A stretch of 11,022 bases of DNA, from the NCBI GenBank assembly GCA_964524145.1, contig CAZGCA010000121.1, positions 1 to 11,022 on the forward strand, in the 5' to 3' direction. The DNA comes from CAZGCA01 sp964524145. GTDB lineage: Bacteria; Hydrogenedentota; CAZGCA01. Below the pieces are notes generated by a model. The model searched no databases. It was not told the DNA's origin and saw only the letters and a list, made by a program, of their open reading frames with translations. Positions 5,406 through 11,022 of the stretch are shown one piece after another. The translations under genes and the position numbers were made by a program. Position 1 is the stretch's first letter. Each line of letters begins with the position of its first letter.

Positions 5406-6169
5406 CACGCCTCCCCCAAATCCTCGGCCATCACGCGCCGCACTCGCCCGATGAGTCTATCCCTGTCCTCATAACTGTATTCGGATGCGTCTATAGGCTT
5501 GTGCAGTATCACGCTCATACGCCCCGAACGGGTGATGAGCCGTTCCTTCGGCATTATCTTACGCCCGCCTTTCACGGTCACGGGCACGATCGGCGCGTCG
5601 GACTTTATCGCGAGCACGAATCCGCCCTTCTTGAACGGCCCGAGCATGCCGTCGGGGCTGCGTGTGCCCTCTGCAAAGACGATGACACAGGTACCGTTCT
5701 TGATCTTCTGCGCAGCCTTCTCGTAGCTTGCAATCGCACGTTCGCGGTCGCTGCGGTCTATCTTGATATGTCCGCCAGCAGCGAGTATCCAGCCAAATAA
5801 AGGTATCCGGTACAGCGATTTCTTGGCTACGAAGCGCACCGAGGTCGGAAGGCCGGCGATAAGCGCGAGCACGTCATATTGGCTCTGGTGGTTGGAAACA
5901 AACACCTGGCCTTTGCCTTCCTGAACGTTCTCGATACCAACGTATTCGACGCACACACCGCTCGTCTTCAATATGATCCTCGCCCAGAGCTTCACAATAG
6001 TTGCTGTGCCGGTCCCGCCGGGCATGATGAGCAGGATGAGCAAGGCTACCGGGCCGAGTAGCAACGTGTAGAACACTACGGCCAAAATAATGGCGATCGA
6101 TCTCAGCCGGTCGCGGAGCGAGACCTTTTGCGAGACAGGCGACGGGACGGACTCTGTGCGCGCTTCCAT
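5405..6169 (-). CDS. plsC: 1-acyl-sn-glycerol-3-phosphate acyltransferase (PlsC family)
   Basis: This membrane enzyme adds the second acyl chain to lysophosphatidic acid to give phosphatidic acid, the precursor of membrane phospholipids. An N-terminal hydrophobic region (about 24-50) anchors it in the membrane. The four acyltransferase blocks are visible: NHQSQYD (93-99, the HX4D catalytic pair), FVAKKSLYRIPLFGW (113-127), FAEGTRSPDG (165-174, glycerol-phosphate binding) and IVPVTVKGG (194-202). At 254 aa it is normal for PlsC. ATG 6167-6169 overlaps the DUF4139 gene stop as TGATG, with only a weak ribosome binding site, so translation probably depends on coupling. Other acyl acceptors are possible within this family, but the context gives no reason to prefer one. 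Confidence 0.92.
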   Translation of the reverse strand: MEARTESVPSPVSQKVSLRDRLRSIAIILAVVFYTLLLGPVALLILLIMPGGTGTATIVKLWARIILKTSGVCVEYVGIENVQEGKGQVFVSNHQSQYDVLALIAGLPTSVRFVAKKSLYRIPLFGWILAAGGHIKIDRSDRERAIASYEKAAQKIKNGTCVIVFAEGTRSPDGMLGPFKKGGFVLAIKSDAPIVPVTVKGGRKIMPKERLITRSGRMSVILHKPIDASEYSYEDRDRLIGRVRRVMAEDLGEA

Positions 6170-7596
6170 CAATACCGTATCAGGACCCTGTACGTCAGGA
6201 CTGATTCTCCATCCTTGGCGACCGGAATATGGAACGTCGCGGTGAAGGCATCGGTCTTCTCGAACTCGTGCGACTTCTCGGTGATCTGCCAGTCGCCGGG
6301 AATGGGTTCGACAACCTCAACGACGATATCCTCGTCCTTGTGGTTTCTGATCTTTATCTCGAACGCGTTTTGATGGGCATTATCGCCGATCCGCTGATAG
6401 TCCGTTTGCTTCCGCTCGGCGACGATGTCGAACGCCTCGCCGATCTTCACCTTCACCTCTTCGTCCCGAGGCGTGTGGTCTATGCTGTCCTCGCCAAGAA
6501 ACTGCAGCGAGTCGTCATCGTCGCGTTTGTACACCCTGAACGTGCCCTTCGGCAGCGGCATCCCGAGCCCGGAGTTCTTGTCGTTCCGGAACTCGATGTA
6601 CACACCCACCTTGCGGTCGGTCACGGGGCGCGGCATGCGACCCGAGAAATAGTGCCGTTCACCTCGGTACTCGTACTTCTTGGCTACCGTCACGTCGTCC
6701 GCCGTGAGAAGCTGCATCTGCTTTGTCTGGTTGTCTTTTATCGTGGTTCTTCGGTCGAGCGTATACAGATGGTACTCGAAGAACGGCTTCTCCGCGAAAG
6801 CGGGCGCTCTCGCCGCGCCAACCGTCTGCGCCTTCATCATCTCGTAACGCTGCACCGGCGGTTCAACCTTGTGGATCTCGCCCGCCACAAGCTTCAGCAA
6901 CGCGTTGTTGTACGTTGCGCCGCTTCGGTTCTCTATCGTCACCCAACCGCTCAGGTCCAGCGAGGTGTCTTTCCTGTCGAGAAGCGCCACGTAATCCGCA
7001 GACCAGTTGATCTCTCGCGTGAGGTACGACGCCTCGACGGTTTTCGTGCCCGCACCGTCGTTGTCCAGCAACCACACCAGCGTCGGTTTCGAGATCAGGT
7101 TCTCGGGCAGCTCGGGCAACACCAACATGCCCGGATGCTCGAAGTATATCTCGCCGTCTATCTCGAAGACCATCTTGTCGTCCGCCGCCGCCAGCACGAC
7201 CGCCTCGGTCCGCGAGGTCTTCTTGGTATTCTCGTCGATCTCGAGGAAGACGACCTTCTTGCCGAGGTACTTTTCGAGCAGCTTCTGTTGGTTGATAAGA
7301 TCGTACTCGAAGTTCTGCTCGAGCACGGTCAGCACGCCCGCACCCGCGACCTGATCGATATGGACAGTCTGCGGGTTGATAGCGCCCGCGACGTCCATGA
7401 ACCGCAGTTCCAGCGTCCCTCCCGGAAGCTCGATCTTTCGCAGGTCGCGCACGAGACCGAGATTGCTGTTGTACACGGTCACGGCGACATCGACCTGGTC
7501 GTCGCCGGTGCTCACCCGTTCCTCGGCCGGAGCTGAACCCGTGAGAGCCATTGTGAGAAGACAACACACGCTCGCGACTACGATTAGACGGTTCAT
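6169..7596 (-). CDS. Secreted DUF4139 domain protein, 475 aa, function unknown
   Basis: An N-terminal signal peptide is visible: MNR, then the hydrophobic stretch LIVVASVCCLLTMALTG and a likely cleavage after SAPA (residue 24). It carries two cysteines but no clear lipobox, so it is probably periplasmic or exported and soluble. The mature part begins VDVAVTVYNSNLGLVRDLRK, which I know as the opening of DUF4139-type proteins, and continues as a long beta-rich chain with WSADYVALLD, LSGWVTIENRSGATYNNALL and a C-terminal immunoglobulin-like stretch ending ESVLTYRVLIRY. No enzyme motif is evident. The family is distantly tied to mucoidy-inhibitor-A-like proteins. It starts 7 bp after guaA, and its GAGGG ribosome binding site overlaps the guaA stop, so the two are coupled. 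Confidence 0.85.
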   Translation of the reverse strand: MNRLIVVASVCCLLTMALTGSAPAEERVSTGDDQVDVAVTVYNSNLGLVRDLRKIELPGGTLELRFMDVAGAINPQTVHIDQVAGAGVLTVLEQNFEYDLINQQKLLEKYLGKKVVFLEIDENTKKTSRTEAVVLAAADDKMVFEIDGEIYFEHPGMLVLPELPENLISKPTLVWLLDNDGAGTKTVEASYLTREINWSADYVALLDRKDTSLDLSGWVTIENRSGATYNNALLKLVAGEIHKVEPPVQRYEMMKAQTVGAARAPAFAEKPFFEYHLYTLDRRTTIKDNQTKQMQLLTADDVTVAKKYEYRGERHYFSGRMPRPVTDRKVGVYIEFRNDKNSGLGMPLPKGTFRVYKRDDDDSLQFLGEDSIDHTPRDEEVKVKIGEAFDIVAERKQTDYQRIGDNAHQNAFEIKIRNHKDEDIVVEVVEPIPGDWQITEKSHEFEKTDAFTATFHIPVAKDGESVLTYRVLIRY

Positions 7597-7603
7597 CGTA
7601 CCC

Positions 7604-9151
7604 TCACTCCCATTCTATGGTACTCGGCGGTTTAGAACTTATATCGTACACGACGCGGTTTATCCCGCGCACCTCGTTGATGATCCTGTTTGAGATTGTA
7701 CCAAGCACATCATAGGGCATCCGGTACCAATCGGCGGTCATGGCGTCTTCGCTTACCACCGCGCGCAATGCCGCCACGTTCTCGTACGTTCTGCCATCGC
7801 CCATCACGCCGACCGTTTGCACAGGCAGGAGCACGACGAACGACTGCCATATCTTGTCGTACAACCCGGCCCGCCTGATCTCCTCCATGACTATCTCGTC
7901 CGCTTCACGAATGATGTCGAGCCGTTCCTTCGTCACTTCACCCAGCACCCGTACCGCCAGCCCCGGCCCGGGAAACGGGTGCCTCATCACGAGCCCCTCC
8001 GGAAGACCCAGCTCGCGGCCCACTTCACGCACCTCGTCTTTGAAAAGAGAACGCAAAGGCTCGATCAGCTCGAACGGCACCCGTTCGGGAAGACCGCCGA
8101 CGTTGTGATGGGTCTTGATCGTTGCCGACGGCCCGCCGGTCGCGGAAGTGCTCTCGATAACGTCGGGATACAGCGTGCCCTGGGCGAGGAATCGGAACTC
8201 GCCAAGCTGCGCCGCCTCCTCCTCGAACACATCGATAAACGTTGCGCCAACGATGCGCCTCTTCTCCTCGGGATCGATCACGCCTGCAAGCGCATCGAGA
8301 AACCTCTGTTCGGCGTCAACACAGTGGAGGTTGGTTTCGAAATGGTTCTCGAAAACGTCTTTCACCATATCCTGTTCGCCTTTGCGCAACAGACCGTTGT
8401 TGACCAGGACGCAGACCAGCCGGTCGCCGATCGCGCGCTGGGCGAGTGCCGCCGTCACGCTGGAATCGACCCCTCCGCTCAACCCGCAGATCACCCGCCC
8501 GTCGTTGACCGTGGTACGCACGTCCTCGATGGCAGTCTCGACGAAGGACGACATGCTCCAAGAGGAGCTGCACCCGCATATCTTCTGCGCGAAGTTGCGC
8601 ACTATCTCTGTGCCGTGCGCCGTGTGAGCGACTTCCGGGTGGAACTGGACCGCATAGATTCCCCGCGCCTCGTCTGCAATGGCGGCAGCCTTGCAGTTGT
8701 GGGTTTGGCCGATGGTCTTGAACCCTGGCGGGAGCCGCTCTGCGCTGTCACCGTGACTCATCCACACCTGGAACGTCTTGGGTACGCCGGAAAACAGATC
8801 GCTGCGGCCTCGCAACTTGAGCTGGGCCTTCCCGTACTCGCGTTTCTCTGCGTGGACAACCTCGCCGCCGAGCAGATGGACTATCCACTGCAGGCCGTAA
8901 CAGATGCCCAGTACCGGCACGCCCAACTCGAGAACCTCGGGATTTGCCATTGGCGCGCCGGGCTCGTCAACGCTTGCCGGCCCACCGGACAGGATAATAC
9001 CGGAAGGCTGCATCGCCTTGAGATCCTCAATCGCGATGTCGAACGGTTCTATTACGCTGAAGACACGGCTCTCACGCACGCGCCGGGCTATCAGCTTGGT
9101 GTATTGAGCGCCAAAATCCAGTACGACTATCTTCTCGCGTGGTGCGTCCAT
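7604..9151 (-). CDS. guaA: GMP synthase (glutamine-hydrolysing)
   Basis: The enzyme converts XMP to GMP using ATP and ammonia from glutamine, the last step of guanine nucleotide synthesis. The class I glutamine amidotransferase domain (about 8-190) has FGAQYTKLIARRVRE, the nucleophile Cys84 in GICYGLQ, and His171/Glu173 in QFHPEV. The ATP-pyrophosphatase domain has the P-loop SGGVDSSV (225-232). The dimerisation domain ends in the conserved KPPSTIEWE. At 515 aa it is full length and complete. The ATG at 9149-9151 has only a distant GGAG about 13 nt upstream. It lies 77 bp after guaB, the largest gap in the operon, and makes the next step after the guaB product. Confidence 0.98.
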   Translation of the reverse strand: MDAPREKIVVLDFGAQYTKLIARRVRESRVFSVIEPFDIAIEDLKAMQPSGIILSGGPASVDEPGAPMANPEVLELGVPVLGICYGLQWIVHLLGGEVVHAEKREYGKAQLKLRGRSDLFSGVPKTFQVWMSHGDSAERLPPGFKTIGQTHNCKAAAIADEARGIYAVQFHPEVAHTAHGTEIVRNFAQKICGCSSSWSMSSFVETAIEDVRTTVNDGRVICGLSGGVDSSVTAALAQRAIGDRLVCVLVNNGLLRKGEQDMVKDVFENHFETNLHCVDAEQRFLDALAGVIDPEEKRRIVGATFIDVFEEEAAQLGEFRFLAQGTLYPDVIESTSATGGPSATIKTHHNVGGLPERVPFELIEPLRSLFKDEVREVGRELGLPEGLVMRHPFPGPGLAVRVLGEVTKERLDIIREADEIVMEEIRRAGLYDKIWQSFVVLLPVQTVGVMGDGRTYENVAALRAVVSEDAMTADWYRMPYDVLGTISNRIINEVRGINRVVYDISSKPPSTIEWE

Positions 9152-9228
9152 TACGCAGGAAATTCTCCGCCTGTTCCGAGAAACGTTGCCGCCACGACCT
9201 TTCCGGCAGGCGTTGTGGAGCCCCGTCG

Positions 9229-10695
9229 TTACGGTTGTCGCCAGTAGTTGGGAGCGTCCTCTGTGATTATCATGTCGTGCGGGTGGCTTTCTCTGATCCC
9301 GGCGGGAGTGACCTGCAGGAACCTTGCCTTTGCCCGAAGTTCATCGATGTCGCGCACGCCGCAATACCCCATCCCCGCACGGAGACCGCCCACCAGCTGA
9401 TGCACGCAGGCCGCCATGGGCCCTCGGTAGGGCACGCGGCCCTCGATACCTTCAGGAACCAGGTCCTCCGGTCCGTCGGACCGCTGAAAGTACCTGTCGC
9501 TGCCGCCGCGGATCATCGCCTTCAAGCTGCCCATACCGCGGTAGATCTTGAAACTTCTACCCTCGTAAAGCACCATCTCGCCCGGGCTCTCCTGGGTTCC
9601 GGCGAAAAGGCTGCCGATCATCACCGACTCGGCACCTGCCGCGATAGCTTTCGCGATATCGCCCGAGTACCGTATACCGCCATCCGAGATGACCGGGACA
9701 TCGTGTTTGGCCCCCGCATGCGCGCAGTCGGCCACGGCGGTTATCTGGGGAACGCCGGCACCCGAGACAACCCTCGTCGTGCAGGTCGCGCCCGGGCCCA
9801 TACCCACCTTGACTGCGTCCGCTCCGGCCCCTATCAGAGCTTCTGTGCCATCGGCCGTGGCGACGTTCCCGGCGATCACCTCGACGCTCGAGAACTCGCT
9901 CTTGAGTTTCTCAACCACCTCGAGCACCTTTGCAGAATGACCGTGCGCGGTATCGACAACAAGCACATCGACCCCGGCCTTGACAAGCTCGGCCGCGCGC
10001 TCGAACGTGCCCGGCGCGGTGCCTACCGCGGCACCGCATCTCAGCCGCCCGTACTCGTCCTTCGTCGCCGAGGGATAGATCATCGCCTTGCGAATGTCTT
10101 TGAACGTTATCAGTCCGCACAGCTGGCCGTCCTCGTCGACCACCGGCACCTTTTCGACGCGATTATTGTGCAGCACCACTTTCGCCTCTTCGAGCGTTGT
10201 GCCGGGCGGTACGGTCACCAGGTTATCGCTGGTCATGACCTCCGATACCTCGAGGTCGGGATTGTCGTGGAACCGGATATCGCGGTTCGTAAGGATACCC
10301 ACCAGCTTGTCGTCGACGGTGATGGGCACGCCGGATATGTGATACTTGTCCATGATAGTCATCGCTTCCCGAACCTTCCTGTCCGGGGACAGCGTTATGG
10401 GGTCGGTGATGACTCCGCTCTCGGAACGCTTCACGCAATCCACCTCGATAGCCTGTTGCTCGACAGACAGATTGCGGTGAATAACGCCGAGACCTCCCTC
10501 CTGCGCCAGCGCGATAGCCATCCGCGCCTCGGTGACGCAGTCCATCGCAGCGCTCAGGATGGGTATCTCGATCCTTATCTTCCTGGTAAGGCGAGTGCAA
10601 ACGTCCACCTCGCTCGGCAAGACTTCTGCCTTGTCGGGAACGAGCGTTACATCGTCAAATGACAACCCGTATTTCAGCTTTCGCGGATCCAACAT
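9229..10695 (-). CDS. guaB: Inosine-5'-monophosphate dehydrogenase
   Basis: The enzyme oxidises IMP to XMP with NAD+, the committed step to guanine nucleotides. The N-terminus LSFDDVTLVP (11-20) and PILSAAMDCVTEARMA (45-60) are diagnostic. Two CBS domains (about 96-205) regulate it allosterically in known members. The catalytic loop is GMGPGATCTTR with Cys305; most homologues have S-I before the cysteine where this has A-T. The flap has SDRYFQ with Arg401/Tyr402, and IMP-binding DGGIRYSGDIAKA is at 338-350. At 488 aa it is complete. ATG 10693-10695 has GGAGT at 7 nt. It is the first gene of the operon, behind a consensus promoter, with a leader of about 50 nt and no riboswitch visible. Confidence 0.98.
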   Translation of the reverse strand: MLDPRKLKYGLSFDDVTLVPDKAEVLPSEVDVCTRLTRKIRIEIPILSAAMDCVTEARMAIALAQEGGLGVIHRNLSVEQQAIEVDCVKRSESGVITDPITLSPDRKVREAMTIMDKYHISGVPITVDDKLVGILTNRDIRFHDNPDLEVSEVMTSDNLVTVPPGTTLEEAKVVLHNNRVEKVPVVDEDGQLCGLITFKDIRKAMIYPSATKDEYGRLRCGAAVGTAPGTFERAAELVKAGVDVLVVDTAHGHSAKVLEVVEKLKSEFSSVEVIAGNVATADGTEALIGAGADAVKVGMGPGATCTTRVVSGAGVPQITAVADCAHAGAKHDVPVISDGGIRYSGDIAKAIAAGAESVMIGSLFAGTQESPGEMVLYEGRSFKIYRGMGSLKAMIRGGSDRYFQRSDGPEDLVPEGIEGRVPYRGPMAACVHQLVGGLRAGMGYCGVRDIDELRAKARFLQVTPAGIRESHPHDMIITEDAPNYWRQP

Positions 10696-10754
10696 GGCAG
10701 GACTCCATTTGATAGAAAGAGATACTGTTTTCGACGCTGATTCCTCATTTCGCT

Positions 10755-10783
10755 ATTATATGGATGCGGCGGATCTCTGTCAA
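10755..10783 (-). promoter_or_regulatory. Perfect consensus sigma-70-type promoter of the guaB operon
   Basis: On the minus strand the -35 box TTGACA (10783-10778) and the -10 box TATAAT (10760-10755) both match the housekeeping sigma factor consensus in all six positions, separated by exactly 17 bp. Transcription would start near 10748, giving a leader of roughly 53 nt before the guaB ATG. No operator palindrome is obvious between the boxes. I see no comparable promoter further down the operon, although I did not scan exhaustively. Confidence 0.85.
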
Positions 10784-10911
10784 GGGGAGTACTGCCTCCT
10801 TAATCGTTCAGCAATGCAATGAAAACGTACTTGTAAGGCGCTATGAATAGCAAGAAACACGACAAGCAGGCTTTCACCCACCAGGTGATCCAAGCTACAA
10901 CGACACCTCCA

Positions 10912-11001
10912 AGTCCCGCAGGGACGATTGAGAATAGCCCAGGAGTTCACTCCTGGGATTCGGTGGGATGCAATGGCCTTCAGTCCCGTAGGGACGGCTG
11001 A
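10912..11001. repeat. Paired AGTCCCGYAGGGACG repeats around a perfect hairpin
   Basis: Two copies of a 20-bp repeat, AGTCCCG-C/T-AGGGACG-R-YTGA, lie at 10912-10931 and 10982-11001, each with the small hairpin GTCCC-GYA-GGGAC. Between them is CCCAGGAG-TTCA-CTCCTGGG (10938-10957), a perfect 8-bp stem with a 4-nt loop. There is no T-tract, so it is not a typical terminator. This resembles the REP-like repeats seen in many environmental bacteria, sometimes near REP-associated tyrosine transposases, but none is in the window. It is unrelated to the CCGTCATYGCGAG family at 169-1718. The rest of 10784-11022 has no supported gene. Confidence 0.75.
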
Positions 11002-11022
11002 AGCGTCTTCCTGATGCTAAAG

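Noticed and set aside
7817..9247. Plus-strand open frame of 476 codons opposite guaA
   Set aside because: It is antisense to a complete GMP synthase, with no domain or ribosome binding site; high G+C keeps the frame open.
9139..10662. Plus-strand open frame of 507 codons opposite guaB
   Set aside because: It is antisense to a complete IMP dehydrogenase; the His/Arg-rich composition is typical of a shadow frame.
10696..10750. Purine riboswitch in the guaB leader
   Set aside because: The leader is only about 53 nt and shows no paired stems or conserved purine-aptamer core.
10938..10957. Hairpin CCCAGGAG-TTCA-CTCCTGGG as a transcription terminator
   Set aside because: There is no T-tract on either strand, and it is embedded between repeat copies, so it is better explained as part of the repeat element.
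10843..10998. Short plus-strand open frame starting MNSKKHDKQAF
   Set aside because: Most of it is translated REP-like repeat and the ribosome binding site is poor.

Overview
The window is bacterial, about 58% G+C by eye, and splits into two parts. No gene identifies the lineage. The gene order, the repeat types and the mix of housekeeping genes with accessory debris would fit a contig from an uncultured or candidate-phylum bacterium, but that placement is inference only.

Region 1 (1-2124, plus strand) is an accessory patch. It holds three decayed copies of the same C-terminal tail of a type IIG/Eco57I-like restriction-modification methylase (12-158, 310-519, 831-965; shared core TDRQIDQL-YELYGLT). 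Around them lie several copies of a long palindromic repeat of the CCGTCATYGCGAG...CTCGCAAYGACGG type (169-279, 975-1079, 1607-1718, plus half units). There is also an intact 86-aa protein of unknown function (559-819), a small GIY-YIG nuclease gene (1238-1528) lying between two opposite half-repeats, a 5'-truncated possible toxin frame (1724-1900), and an intact overlapping DUF2283 gene (1882-2124).

Region 2 (2157-10783, minus strand) is a compact nine-gene block read right to left: guaB, guaA, a secreted DUF4139 protein, a PlsC-type acyltransferase, nnrE, thpR, yggT, an AmrS-like radical SAM gene and pcm. After a 77-bp guaB-guaA gap, every later junction is 20 bp or less, or overlaps (TGATG twice, ATGA once), so one polycistronic transcript is likely. 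Upstream of guaB is a perfect sigma-70-type consensus promoter, TTGACA-17-TATAAT. The leading genes make GMP from IMP. The trailing genes handle lipid A-ring acylation of lysophosphatidate, repair of damaged NAD(P)H, RNA-end processing and repair of isoaspartyl proteins. Metabolite and macromolecule repair is a theme shared by nnrE and pcm. thpR has no ATG, GTG or TTG at its conserved N-terminus and appears to start at CTG or ATT.

Region 3 (10784-11022) has no supported gene. It holds two copies of a different repeat (AGTCCCGYAGGGACG) around a perfect 8-bp hairpin. The best candidate for something undescribed is the GIY-YIG gene carried between inverted repeat arms inside a cluster of the same repeat family, which could be a small nuclease-linked repeat element.
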